DNA of 64,000 nucleotides. It comes from Desulfotignum sp. (GTDB lineage Bacteria > Desulfobacterota > Desulfobacteria > Desulfobacterales > Desulfobacteraceae). Positions 24,204 to 33,449 of this stretch are shown in pieces. The first letter of the stretch is position 1. Each line of letters opens with the position of its first letter. Position numbers and translations under genes: made by a program. Under the pieces are notes generated by a model, which saw only the letters and a program-made list of their open reading frames with translations, did no database searches and was not told where the DNA came from. The stretch is taken from assembly GCA_011390635.1 (NCBI GenBank), contig JAABSA010000012.1, forward strand, positions 30,999 through 94,998. The letters are read 5' to 3'.

Positions 24204-27200
24204 TATTGCCGCTGCACCCTTTTGAACTGGACCTTCAGAAAACCACCTTGATTGAAGCCAGTGCAGGCACGGGGAAAACCTATACCATTACCACCCTGGT
24301 TTTGCGGCTCATTGCAGCCGGTTATCCCATTGAATCAATTCTGGTGGTGACCTTTACCGAAGCTGCGGCAGCTGAACTCAAGCTGCGCATCCGCATACGT
24401 CTTTCCCGGGTGCTGGCAGGGCTGCGCCAGACAGGACCAAAACATGATGATGAACTGGTGCAGGTTCTGGCGGGCCTGTCTGATCCTGATCTGGCAGGCC
24501 GGCGCATCAGCCTTGCCTTGACATGCTTTGACCAGGCCAGCATCATGACCATCCATTCCTTTTGCCTGCAAACCCTTACAGCGCATGCCTTTGAAACAGG
24601 CATTGCCTTTGACATGGAACTGCTGGCAGACCAGTCTGAATTTTTGCGCCAGGTGTGTATGGATTTTTTCATGACAACAATCAATGATCTGGATCCATTG
24701 ATGCTCACGCTTTTGGCCCACAAAGGGGTCACCCCCCAGACCCTTGCCAGGGACCTGAAACCAGCGGTTGCCAGGCCTGGCATCTGTATCATTCCCAAAA
24801 CCCCGGGATATGAAGATGTGTGTGATCGATACCGGCAGACTGCCGCACAGATCTATTCCTGTCTGGTAAACGATGGCAAGGCTGTGGCTGACCTTATCTG
24901 TAACCATTCCGGGCTTGACAAGCGCAGTTATTCCAAAAAAAATGTACCGGCCTGGCTTGGGGCCGCCCGTGAAAAATATGAAGCACACGGCACAGACACC
25001 CTGTTTTTGATGATGGAAAAAGGTGACAGCCTGTATAAATTCACCCCGGCCCGTATGGCGGATAAAACAAAGGCTGGGACTGTGCCGCCGGTGCATCTGT
25101 TTTTCGATCTGTGCCGGGATCTGGCTGATCTGTTCGGGAAAATGGAAACCGGTGTCATCTTTTTGAAATCAGGGTTTCCCCCATTTTACGACCAGGAGCT
25201 TGCCCGGCTGAAACAGCACCAGGGAAAATGTTTTTTTGATGACCTGGTCAATGACCTGGCCCAAGCCTTGGACAGTTCCGGAAAAAAACAGCTGATCCAG
25301 GCAGTGCGGGAAAAATATGAGGCATGCCTGATTGATGAATTCCAGGACACTGACCCGGCCCAGTACCGCATTTTTTCAAGCTTATTTTCAAACGCTTCCT
25401 CCAGGTTCGGGGGCAGCCGCCCGTTTTTTATGATCGGAGACCCAAAGCAGGCCATTTACGCTTTCAGGGGCGGCGACATTTTTGCCTATCTTGCCGCCTC
25501 CAAAGACAGCGATCAGATATTTACCCTGGAAAAAAATTATCGATCAGCACCATTGCTGGTGCAGGCTGTCAATGATCTGTTTTGTATGTCCTCCCATCCT
25601 TTTTTGTTTGATGGTATTGATTTTACCCGGGTGGGGACACCAGATGGTGCCCAAAACCGCCTGCAGGATAATAAAAAAAACAATGTCGTGCCGCTGCAGT
25701 TTGATTTTCTGCCCAGAGATGATCTGGAACTGGACCGGCAGGGTTATGTGACAAAACAGGGTGCGAAAAACCTGATTCCGAAAATGCTGGCCAGGGAGAT
25801 ACACCATGATTTGACTGCCGGATACACCCTTTTGGACAAGTCAGAAAATCATGTTGCCGTTACCCCCGGGGATATGGCTGTTCTGGTGCGCACCAACCAG
25901 GAAGCGGAAGAGGTCCATGCGGCGCTGTCACAGAAAAATATTGCTTCTTTTGTGTCCAAAACAGGGTCGGTATTTGATTCTGCCCAGGCAGTTGAACTCA
26001 ATGATATTCTCTGGGCTGTATTCCGGCCCGACCACATCGGTTTTATGAAATCGGCGTTGATCACTTCTGTGTTCGGACTTTCAATGGAAAGGCTTGCGGT
26101 CCTTTCCCAGGAGGAACTGTACCAGTGGCAGGAGCGGTTCCGGGCGTGGAAACAGATCTGGGAAACCAATGGATTCATTGCCATGATCATGGCTTTGCTG
26201 CATTCCCCGGGCGGACTGCTCCGCCCTGCTTGCGGCATCAGTGAAAGGGGGATAACCAATCTGTATCACCTGGTGGAGCTGACTGCCCAGGCAGGACTGC
26301 ACCGGCATTTGTCCATGTTTTATCTTATGCGGTGGTACCAGAGCCAGTTGTTTTTTGACACCAGAGATGAGTCAGCAGATGAACTCAGGCTGGAAAGTGA
26401 CCGCCAGGCTGTGGCCATTGTAACCATCCACAAAAGCAAAGGCCTGGAATATCCCATTGTTTATCTGCCCTATCTGTGGTCAAACACCAGGACACCATCC
26501 ACCCGGCCGCTGCTGTTCCATGATCCTGAAACTGATCTGCGGCTGTGCATGGATCTGCGGTGTGCTGATTACCATGGACCTGATACAGACGGGATGGAAA
26601 AATCACAAACCCTGCACGCGCTTGAGGAAAAAGCGGAACAGCGGCGGCTTTTGTATGTGGCCCTGACCCGTGCGTCAGCGATGTGCCGGATATTCTGGTG
26701 CGGTATTTCAGACATTGAACATTCTGCTCTGGGCAGCATGGTGCATCCCAAAGGATGTGCCAATGATGCGGAAATGACAGCAGATTTGCAGGCGTTGGCC
26801 GGCCCCGGGAAACACATTGCAATCCAATGCCTGGCACCACCGGGAACCATCACACCCTTTGCAGAAGAAGAAAAAGAGCTGCCTGAACTGCGGGCCAGAC
26901 AAATGACCCGGCAGATCCGGCCCGGATTTGCCATCACCAGTTTCAGCACCCTGATCTCGGGCCATTCCAGCCGTCCAGTGCACATCTTGATCCAGGATCG
27001 TGACAGGGAAACTTCCGCCCCGCTCCCGGCCCCGGAGATTGATACGCAACCTGCCGACTTTTTCTCTGCCCCCGAGTCTGAACAGCCACCAGCAGTTCCA
27101 GCTCCGAAGGCCGACCCAAAAGCTGAAGTTCCACCCCCTGAGACTGTTCCGGAACCTGCTGTCCCGGACACGGGGACAGACACCCCGGCTGGTATTGATA

Positions 27201-27940
27201 CAGCAGATAAAATTATTCGCCTGCAGGCATTTCCAAAGGGGGCCGGGTCGGGAGATTTTTTTCATGCCGTGCTGGAACATATGGATTTTCAATGGGAGAA
27301 ATCAGATATCACTGCCTGTGTTTCCCGGTACCTGCACCAGTTCGGTTTTGTGGATCCCGCACTTTTTGAACCTGCTGTGGCAGCGGTGGATGATATTTTA
27401 TCCACACAGCTTGTGACAACATCCGAAGGGTTCTGTCTCAAAGATATTGCCTTGTCCGACAGGATAACCGAAGCCGAGTTTTTATATGATGTGCAGACAC
27501 TGCACCTGCCCGGTCTGGCGGATCTGTTCGAAAACCAGGGAATCCACAACGCCTATGCCGCCAGATTGCGGCAGCTGGATGCAGGCATTGTTACAGGGTT
27601 TGTCAAAGGATTCATCGATCTTGTGGTCAGGTATAAGGGCCGGTATTATCTCATTGACTATAAATCCAATTTTCTGGGAGATACCTATGCTGACTATTGC
27701 CTGCCCGCCTTGAATGCGGCCATGGCAGACCACCATTATATTCTGCAATACCATTTGTATGTCACCGCCTTGTACCGGTATCTGTCCTTGCGGTGTAAAC
27801 ACTATGACCATGACCGGGATTTTGGCGGTGTGCTGTACCTGTTCATCCGGGGGATGCACCCGGACCGTCCCGGATCAGGGGTGTTTTTTGATAAACCGTC
27901 CCGGGCATTGATTGCAAAAATGACAAAACACAACAGGTGA
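24200..27940 (+). CDS. recB: Exodeoxyribonuclease V subunit beta (RecB)
   Basis: 1246 residues. UvrD-type helicase motifs in order: Walker A ASAGTGKTYTI (about 20), VVTFTEAAAAELKLRIR, DEFQDTDPAQYRIF (motif II), GDPKQAIYAFRGGDIFAY (III), LEKNYRS (IV), TIHKSKGLEYPIVYLP (V) and RRLLYVALTRA (VI). The C-terminal nuclease has GSGDFFHAVLEHMDF, then GFIDLVVRYKGRYYLIDYKSN (catalytic D..DYKS). It unwinds and degrades linear DNA for double-strand-break repair. A Pro-rich linker (nt 27010-27215) separates helicase and nuclease. RecD is absent here, so the complex may use a distant RecD or act as RecBC. Confidence 0.97.
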   Translation: MILPLHPFELDLQKTTLIEASAGTGKTYTITTLVLRLIAAGYPIESILVVTFTEAAAAELKLRIRIRLSRVLAGLRQTGPKHDDELVQVLAGLSDPDLAGRRISLALTCFDQASIMTIHSFCLQTLTAHAFETGIAFDMELLADQSEFLRQVCMDFFMTTINDLDPLMLTLLAHKGVTPQTLARDLKPAVARPGICIIPKTPGYEDVCDRYRQTAAQIYSCLVNDGKAVADLICNHSGLDKRSYSKKNVPAWLGAAREKYEAHGTDTLFLMMEKGDSLYKFTPARMADKTKAGTVPPVHLFFDLCRDLADLFGKMETGVIFLKSGFPPFYDQELARLKQHQGKCFFDDLVNDLAQALDSSGKKQLIQAVREKYEACLIDEFQDTDPAQYRIFSSLFSNASSRFGGSRPFFMIGDPKQAIYAFRGGDIFAYLAASKDSDQIFTLEKNYRSAPLLVQAVNDLFCMSSHPFLFDGIDFTRVGTPDGAQNRLQDNKKNNVVPLQFDFLPRDDLELDRQGYVTKQGAKNLIPKMLAREIHHDLTAGYTLLDKSENHVAVTPGDMAVLVRTNQEAEEVHAALSQKNIASFVSKTGSVFDSAQAVELNDILWAVFRPDHIGFMKSALITSVFGLSMERLAVLSQEELYQWQERFRAWKQIWETNGFIAMIMALLHSPGGLLRPACGISERGITNLYHLVELTAQAGLHRHLSMFYLMRWYQSQLFFDTRDESADELRLESDRQAVAIVTIHKSKGLEYPIVYLPYLWSNTRTPSTRPLLFHDPETDLRLCMDLRCADYHGPDTDGMEKSQTLHALEEKAEQRRLLYVALTRASAMCRIFWCGISDIEHSALGSMVHPKGCANDAEMTADLQALAGPGKHIAIQCLAPPGTITPFAEEEKELPELRARQMTRQIRPGFAITSFSTLISGHSSRPVHILIQDRDRETSAPLPAPEIDTQPADFFSAPESEQPPAVPAPKADPKAEVPPPETVPEPAVPDTGTDTPAGIDTADKIIRLQAFPKGAGSGDFFHAVLEHMDFQWEKSDITACVSRYLHQFGFVDPALFEPAVAAVDDILSTQLVTTSEGFCLKDIALSDRITEAEFLYDVQTLHLPGLADLFENQGIHNAYAARLRQLDAGIVTGFVKGFIDLVVRYKGRYYLIDYKSNFLGDTYADYCLPALNAAMADHHYILQYHLYVTALYRYLSLRCKHYDHDRDFGGVLYLFIRGMHPDRPGSGVFFDKPSRALIAKMTKHNR

Positions 27941-27974
27941 AAAAATCCATGTCCACGTTTGATACTATAGCATG

Positions 27975-28451
27975 TCACTTGAATCTGGCATCAGAACGTT
28001 TTTTTCTGATGTCATCATCACTGCCCTGCATCCATCCGGACCGGCTGTCTTCAACGGCATCAAATTTATTCATATAGGGTTTGATGTCCAGCAACGGGGT
28101 TTGGTCGAGCACATCAATATCTTCCACAAAAAGGGTATTTGCCTGAATTTTTTTGAGCCTGACGATGGATATGCCGATATGGTTGGGCCGCAATGGAGAG
28201 CGTGTGGAAAACACCCCCCTGGGCTGGTTGTCCATAAAAGGGGTTACAACCAGTTCCGTGCGCGCAGCCTTATGAAAACTGTACAAAAGATAAATATGGC
28301 TGAACCCTTCAAGGTCCTGCAGCCCGTCAATATATGCCTCATGAATCAGAATCTGTCCTTCGACCCCTGATGCCCCTTTGGGCTGGATGGGCATATCTTC
28401 GATATTGGAATACGGTGAGTGTATGATCCCTATGGGTTTTATATCATGCAT
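27975..28451 (-). CDS. trmO: tRNA (N6-threonylcarbamoyladenosine37-N6)-methyltransferase (TsaA/YaeB family)
   Basis: 158 residues, a single TsaA-like domain. IGIIHSPYSNIEDMPIQPKG, EGFSHIYLLYSFHKA, RGVFSTRSPLRPNHIGISIVRLKKI and EDIDVLDQTPLLDIKPY are family signatures. The enzyme methylates t6A37 in certain tRNAs using SAM through a beta-barrel domain. AAGGAATAACC precedes the start. It converges on recB with a 34-bp gap. Confidence 0.9.
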   Translation of the reverse strand: MHDIKPIGIIHSPYSNIEDMPIQPKGASGVEGQILIHEAYIDGLQDLEGFSHIYLLYSFHKAARTELVVTPFMDNQPRGVFSTRSPLRPNHIGISIVRLKKIQANTLFVEDIDVLDQTPLLDIKPYMNKFDAVEDSRSGWMQGSDDDIRKKRSDARFK

Positions 28452-28493
28452 GATGGGTTATTCCTTTTTTGTGATTGGCATCAACCAGACAGC

Positions 28494-29912
28494 TCAGTCG
28501 GCAAGAATGGACTGGTAGAGGACATGATACTTGTTGATATTGTTGACATAGCGGACCGTTTCCCGGCCAACAATGCGCAGGGCGGCCAGTTCAACATTCC
28601 GGAACCATTGGTTTTGGTTCAGGCCCATCTTTCGGGCCATTTTCCTTGCTTTGCGGATATTTCCCGGCCCGGCATTGTATGCTGCCAGAGTAAACCGTAT
28701 CTGATCACGGACAGGAATCTTTTCAGACGTAAAATACCGATCCCTGAGAAAAGCCAGATATTTTACACCGGCATGGACGTTGTTCTCCAGTAGGTGCACA
28801 TTTTTAATACCGATATTCTCATCTTGAGCGGTGGACGGCAATACCTGCAAAAGCCCCACAGCACCGGCAGGACTTTCTTGGGAATGGTCCAGTTCCGATT
28901 CCTGAAATGCCATGGCCAGGATAAGCACCCAGTCAAAGCCATATTCCCGAGCATATTTTTTTATCACTTTTTTGTACTGGTTAATTTTTTCCCAATCCTC
29001 CGTGTCCAGAGGATTTTTGAGCCTGTTGTTGTTTTCATAATAGCGGTTGAAATAAATATTGCCCAGCAAGGTTCCTTTTTTATGGGTTTCTAAAAATGCA
29101 TTGAGACTGGAGAGCAGCTGTGGATTGTTTTTTCTGACCCCCCATGCGATTTTTGAATCTTTTCGTAACACCACCTCTTCATGGACAGCAATATTGGGCA
29201 AAGCGTTCGCCCATGCCATGGCAATATGGCTGTCGGCAACAGTTATGCCGATGGAACCGCTGTCAACCATTTCCAGTGCGACTTCAGTCTCAATTTCTTC
29301 ATCAAGCGGGACGATGGCTACTGGTTTTTTCTTGTTTTTGCGCAGTTTTGTATTCAGTTTGACCAGGCTTTCATAGTAGCTGCTGCTTTGACGGACATGT
29401 ACTTTTTTTCCACTTAAATCAAACACAGATGCGGGCAGAAACCCCCTTTTGCGGGTTACCACAACTTCATTGATATCGGTCAGATAAGGGGTGGTGAAAC
29501 GGATGTTTTTTTTTCTTTCCGGTGTGATGGTAAGTCCTGCAGCAGCAATATCGCCATATCCCTGAACAAGCCTGGGAATCAACTGATCCCTGGACACTGT
29601 AATAAATTCAAGCACAACTTTCAGCTCCTGGTCATCCACCTGCTGGTTTAAAAAATCTTCATATCCTTTTATCAATGCATATTCATATCCCACCAGATGT
29701 CCATCAAAAATATAAAAATTGGTTCTGTTGACCGTTGTCAGAACCCGGATATATTTTTTCTGCAATAATCCGGACAGGTCATCATCGTAGGATTCTGTTA
29801 TGTGCATATTCAAAGGCAGTGCCATCTCTTGTTTGCTCATGGCGCTGTCCTGTGAAAGCAAAAAAAGCAGCAGGGATAATACAAGCATATGCCCGGTTGA
29901 TTTTTTTTTCAT
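28494..29912 (-). CDS. mltF: Membrane-bound lytic murein transglycosylase F-like protein
   Basis: 472 residues. A signal peptide (about 8-25) is followed by a periplasmic solute-binding-like domain (GLLQKKYIRVLTTVNRTNFY, then GYGDIAAAGLTITPERKKNIRFTTPYL). The C-terminal SLT lysozyme-like domain has the catalytic Glu in AMAFQESELDHSQESPAGAVGLLQVLPSTA, and AAYNAGPGNIRKA. This two-domain architecture is that of MltF, which cleaves peptidoglycan glycan strands. The first domain may act as ligand sensor. Its start codon overlaps the stop of a tiny upstream ORF. Confidence 0.92.
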   Translation of the reverse strand: MKKKSTGHMLVLSLLLFLLSQDSAMSKQEMALPLNMHITESYDDDLSGLLQKKYIRVLTTVNRTNFYIFDGHLVGYEYALIKGYEDFLNQQVDDQELKVVLEFITVSRDQLIPRLVQGYGDIAAAGLTITPERKKNIRFTTPYLTDINEVVVTRKRGFLPASVFDLSGKKVHVRQSSSYYESLVKLNTKLRKNKKKPVAIVPLDEEIETEVALEMVDSGSIGITVADSHIAMAWANALPNIAVHEEVVLRKDSKIAWGVRKNNPQLLSSLNAFLETHKKGTLLGNIYFNRYYENNNRLKNPLDTEDWEKINQYKKVIKKYAREYGFDWVLILAMAFQESELDHSQESPAGAVGLLQVLPSTAQDENIGIKNVHLLENNVHAGVKYLAFLRDRYFTSEKIPVRDQIRFTLAAYNAGPGNIRKARKMARKMGLNQNQWFRNVELAALRIVGRETVRYVNNINKYHVLYQSILAD

Positions 29913-30004
29913 ACACTACTGCAGTTCAGCGTTTGGCGGTGCAGGAAAACTTCGGAGGTCAAAATTTGTGACATCAGGGTTTTTTTATCCCGGATCTTGT
30001 TCAT
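29909..30004 (-). CDS. 31-residue ORF translationally coupled to mltF
   Basis: The ATG is preceded by a near-perfect AAGGAGGTG ribosome-binding site. The product is MNKIRDKKTLMSQILTSEVF followed by 11 further residues ending NCSSV. The stop TGA overlaps the mltF ATG (ATGA), and mltF has no other good site of its own. It could be a leader peptide that opens mltF translation or a small protein in its own right. No homology is recognised. Confidence 0.5.
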   Translation of the reverse strand: MNKIRDKKTLMSQILTSEVFLHRQTLNCSSV

Positions 30005-30110
30005 GAACACCTCCTTGATGATCTGCTAAAAATGATGACGTGGTAAAAAAGGTGAAGCACTATTTTTTGTATTTTTACACGGTTTTGAAAACAATATCCA
30101 GATTAAATCC

Positions 30111-30139
30111 TTGACAAGCATCCATCAGAAACTGATAGT
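30111..30139 (+). promoter_or_regulatory. Sigma-70 type promoter of the amidoligase operon
   Basis: TTGACA at 30111-30116, 17 bp, GATAGT at 30134-30139, placed 43 bp before the amidoligase start. The -35 is perfect and the -10 matches 4 of 6. Confidence 0.55.
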
Positions 30140-30182
30140 ATTTGTACACGTTTTCTGCAAAAATGCCACAAAAAAGGATGAA

Positions 30183-31166
30183 ATGGCAAACGGTTCATAT
30201 TTTAAAATACCATCCGTCACCCATACCCGGGAAAAAAAATACCGCAACGTCGGGTTTGAAATGGAATTTACCGGTCTTGATCTAAGCCGGACAACGGCTG
30301 TGGTGCAGCGGGTATTTTCCGGAAGACTTACCAGAGAATCTTCTGCTGCATGCGTGGTGGCGGTTGAAGGACTGGGAGATTTTACCATTGAACTGGACTG
30401 GAACTTTCTCAAGCAGAAAGCGGCACAGCAGCATAAGGCCGGTCAAGGTGACTGGATTGACCTGCTCAGCCAGGCAGCCGCTCTGCTGGTACCAATGGAG
30501 GTGGTCTGCCCGCCCATTTCCGTATCTGAGCTGGACAGGCTTGATCCTCTGGTAAAAGAACTGCACCGGGCCGGGGCCAGGGGAACGGAAGACTCCATGA
30601 TTGCCGCTTACGGTGTCCATATTAACACAGAGATCCCAAATCTGGATGTGTACTGCCTGTCAGCTTATCTGCGGGCATTTTCTCTTCTGCAATGGTGGCT
30701 GGTGGATACCCATCAGGTGGATTTCACCCGCCGGTTCAGCCCTTATATTGACCTGTATCCAGAGGCGTATCTTCAGCAGTTGTTTTCCCGGGTATTACGG
30801 GATCAAAACCAGATCCGTGATGATTATCTCCAGTATAATGCCAGCCGCAACCGGGCACTTGACATGCTGCCGCTGCTTGCGCACATAAATGCAGAAGCGG
30901 TTCATAAAGCGGTTGCCGATATCAAAATAAAGGCCCGGCCGGCATTTCATTACCGCCTGCCCGATTGTCAGATTGATAAGCCGGACTGGTCCCTGGCCCA
31001 TCCCTGGAATACCTGGTGGGTGGTGGAGGAACTGGCCCAGCGTCCTGATGACCTGCAGGACCTTGCCGGACAATTTCTGGCCATGCACCGGCCGCTGCTG
31101 GGTGTTTCCCGCAGCGACTGGACCGCATTGATGAGCAGATGGCTGCAAGACCACGGGTTGGCGTAA
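30183..31166 (+). CDS. GS-fold amidoligase (Amidoligase_2 family)
   Basis: 327 residues. ATG 30183 follows AAAAAGGATGAA. The N-terminal strand NVGFEMEFTGLDL supplies the metal-binding ExE of the glutamine-synthetase-like ligases. Other family features are GLGDFTIELDWNFL, EVVCPPISVSELDRLDPLVKELHRAGARGTEDS, and AAYGVHINTEIPN. Such enzymes are predicted to make amide or isopeptide bonds with ATP, modifying peptides, cell-wall units or small molecules. The next gene overlaps by 28 nt and encodes a class I amidotransferase-like hydrolase, the typical partner. The real substrate is unknown. Confidence 0.85.
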   Translation: MANGSYFKIPSVTHTREKKYRNVGFEMEFTGLDLSRTTAVVQRVFSGRLTRESSAACVVAVEGLGDFTIELDWNFLKQKAAQQHKAGQGDWIDLLSQAAALLVPMEVVCPPISVSELDRLDPLVKELHRAGARGTEDSMIAAYGVHINTEIPNLDVYCLSAYLRAFSLLQWWLVDTHQVDFTRRFSPYIDLYPEAYLQQLFSRVLRDQNQIRDDYLQYNASRNRALDMLPLLAHINAEAVHKAVADIKIKARPAFHYRLPDCQIDKPDWSLAHPWNTWWVVEELAQRPDDLQDLAGQFLAMHRPLLGVSRSDWTALMSRWLQDHGLA

Positions 31167-31795
31167 CCGGTTCGGCCCGGCGCTGGGCACCTGCCTGGTG
31201 GTGCGCCCGGACGGCACTGCATCTGGCCGGTGCCTCTGCTGAAAGGATCAGTGTCCGCCATGATATCGGTGACCTGTCTCTGGATGCACTGATTATCGGC
31301 GGCGGCAATGATATTGCGCCCGAACATTACAAGGGAGATTTGACAGCGCCGGTGCGGTTTGATCCGGAACGGGACCTGCTGGAAATCAAATGGATCCGGC
31401 ATGCCCTGGAGCATAAAATCCCTTTGCTGGGAATCTGCCGCGGGGCCCAGCTCATTAATGTTGTTTTGGGCGGCAATCTCTTTCAGGATCTTCGTTCACT
31501 GCGGCGGCTGACCCACAACCGCCCCGGGCTTTTGCCCACCAAAAAGGTGCATCTGGAAAAAACATCACGCCTGGCCTATCTTTGTGCCAGGCAGTCAATC
31601 AGAGTCAACAGCCTTCATCATCAGGCCATTCGTGAACCCGGTAAAGGGCTGAAAGTGGTGGGCCGGGACCTTGACGGCATTATCCAGGCGGTGGAAACCG
31701 ATGACGGGCAGAAGATCATAGGGGTGCAATGGCACCCTGAGTATCTTTTTTATCTGCCCGAGCAGTTTGCTCTTTTTAGATGGCTGGTGGGGTGA
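31139..31795 (+). CDS. Gamma-glutamyl hydrolase / class I glutamine amidotransferase-like protein (peptidase C26)
   Basis: 218 residues, starting inside the amidoligase gene. The catalytic Cys lies in LLGICRGAQLINVVLGG and the His-Glu pair in IGVQWHPEYL, so the C-H-E triad is intact. LSLDALIIGGGNDIAPEHY and VNSLHHQAI are typical of PuuD-like C26 enzymes that hydrolyse gamma-glutamyl amides. Paired with the amidoligase it could reverse the ligation, recycle its product or supply ammonia. Confidence 0.9.
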   Translation: MAARPRVGVTGSARRWAPAWWCARTALHLAGASAERISVRHDIGDLSLDALIIGGGNDIAPEHYKGDLTAPVRFDPERDLLEIKWIRHALEHKIPLLGICRGAQLINVVLGGNLFQDLRSLRRLTHNRPGLLPTKKVHLEKTSRLAYLCARQSIRVNSLHHQAIREPGKGLKVVGRDLDGIIQAVETDDGQKIIGVQWHPEYLFYLPEQFALFRWLVG

Positions 31796-31801
31796 TCTTT
31801 T

Positions 31802-32227
31802 ATGCTGATGTCCTTACTGGGGTTATTTGGTTCCGCTTTTTTTGCTGCCACCATTCTGCCGTTTTATTCTGAAGTGGTGTTGTTCGCCCTCCTGCGCCAG
31901 GGAGGTGATCCGCTGCTCCTGCTGTTGGTGGCCACCACCGGCAACACCCTGGGATCCGTGGTCAACTGGTGGATGGGTCTGTATCTGCTGCGATTCCAGA
32001 ACCGGCGCTGGTTTTATTTCAGTCCTGCCCAGATTACCCGTGCCCAGTACTGGTTCCAGCGTTATGGATACTGGACCCTGCTTTTGGCCTGGCTGCCCAT
32101 TGGCGGTGATCCCCTGACCCTGGTGGCCGGGATTATGAAGATCCGGCTGGGGGTGTTTCTTCCCCTGGTGGCCGTGGGAAAGGGGCTGCGCTATGTGGCT
32201 GTGATCTATTTCAGCGCATGGTGGTAA
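31802..32227 (+). CDS. YqaA/DedA-type membrane protein
   Basis: 141 residues with about four hydrophobic segments. SEVVLFALLRQGGDPLLLLLVATTGNTLGSVVNWWMG and WLPIGGDPLTLVAGIMKI match the YqaA branch of the DedA (SNARE-associated) superfamily, including the conserved G-N-T-LGS.V and GDP motifs. DedA proteins act in lipid scrambling and membrane homeostasis. It starts 7 nt after the C26 gene, so it completes a three-gene cassette. Its 3' end overlaps the convergent MFS gene by 17 nt. Confidence 0.85.
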   Translation: MLMSLLGLFGSAFFAATILPFYSEVVLFALLRQGGDPLLLLLVATTGNTLGSVVNWWMGLYLLRFQNRRWFYFSPAQITRAQYWFQRYGYWTLLLAWLPIGGDPLTLVAGIMKIRLGVFLPLVAVGKGLRYVAVIYFSAWW

Positions 32228-33419
32228 CAGCGCCCGATCCGGCCGCTGCTCTGCTTTCTGACGCTGCTCTCTTTTCTGCTGCTGCAAGCTGACCTGTAAT
32301 GCACTGTACCAGCAGCAATGAGATGAAACTCAATCCCGCACCTGCTATAAACGGTATCCGGTAATCCACAATCCACAGCAGGCCGCCTATGGCCGGAAGC
32401 ACGACGGCTGCAATATGGTTGATGGTGAATCCCATGGCCATGCTCGGGGCAATATCCCTTGGGTCGGCAATCTTTTGAAAAAAAGTACTGATGGCAATGG
32501 CAAAGTTGAAAAAGATATGATCCAGAATATAAAGACATCCGGCCGCTGTTTTTGATTCCACCAGGGCATAGGAAATAAAAATAATGATCAAAGACACATA
32601 CTCCAGGCTCAACACTTTTCTTTCTCCAAACCGCACAATGCATTTTCCGATAAAAGGGCTTAGAAAATAGTTTACGATATTGTTTATAAAAAATAGAACA
32701 GCAATACCCTGTACTGAATATTCAAATTTCTTCACCAGCAGAAACACGGCAAATGCCATGAATATCTGCCGTCTGGCCCCGGCCATAAAGGTCATCATAT
32801 AATAGAGCCAGTAGCATTTTTTAAAAATCATTTTCCTGTGCTGGGGGACAACATCTTCTGATGCAGGGTTCCGGGAAAAGGCCCACAGCCCGACTGCAGC
32901 CACAATGGCGCCAAAGAACAGATACAGCCCGGTATAGGATAAAAAAGGGGCCAGAACAAAGACCAGAACCCCTGCAGCCATGCTGCTCAGAGCGGCATAG
33001 GAGCGCAGCTTTCCGAAAACCACGGGGGCAACATTTCTTTCAAAATACTGAAGACCCAGTGACTGGTAGGTGGTTTCAAAATAGTGGAACCCGAAACTCA
33101 TCATCAGGGTGGTGAAAATCAGGCCGTAAAAGGTTGGAAACAACCCTGTTGCCGCCAGCCCGAGTCCCAGAATCAAAATGGAGAGTGCGGACAGCCTGTG
33201 TTCTCTGATGACAAGCAGAACATAGACCACCAGCAGGGCCAAAAATCCGGGGATTTCCCGCACGGACTGGATTATCCCCACATGGTGTCCCTCCAGATGA
33301 ACCACAGTAACGGCAAAATTGTCAAAAAGGGTCTGCCACACATGGAGACCCCCGGAAACCGTAATGGTGAGGACCAAAAGAAAGATATACATGGGGTTGT
33401 GGATCAATTTTTTTTGCAT
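32211..33419 (-). CDS. Major facilitator superfamily transporter
   Basis: 402 residues with about 12 hydrophobic helices and a central cytoplasmic loop (AFSRNPASEDVVPQHRKMIFKKCYW). The pattern REIPGFLALLVVYVLLVIREHRLSALSI after helix 2 recalls the MFS loop 2-3 motif. The C-terminus is Ala/Ser-rich. The substrate is not recognisable. It lies 30 bp downstream of the CDP-alcohol phosphotransferase gene and could share its transcript. The start has no strong ribosome-binding site. Confidence 0.8.
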   Translation of the reverse strand: MQKKLIHNPMYIFLLVLTITVSGGLHVWQTLFDNFAVTVVHLEGHHVGIIQSVREIPGFLALLVVYVLLVIREHRLSALSILILGLGLAATGLFPTFYGLIFTTLMMSFGFHYFETTYQSLGLQYFERNVAPVVFGKLRSYAALSSMAAGVLVFVLAPFLSYTGLYLFFGAIVAAVGLWAFSRNPASEDVVPQHRKMIFKKCYWLYYMMTFMAGARRQIFMAFAVFLLVKKFEYSVQGIAVLFFINNIVNYFLSPFIGKCIVRFGERKVLSLEYVSLIIIFISYALVESKTAAGCLYILDHIFFNFAIAISTFFQKIADPRDIAPSMAMGFTINHIAAVVLPAIGGLLWIVDYRIPFIAGAGLSFISLLLVQCITGQLAAAEKRAASESRAAAGSGAVTTMR

Positions 33420-33449
33420 GTCATACAGAACCGAAAAAGGTATAAAAAA

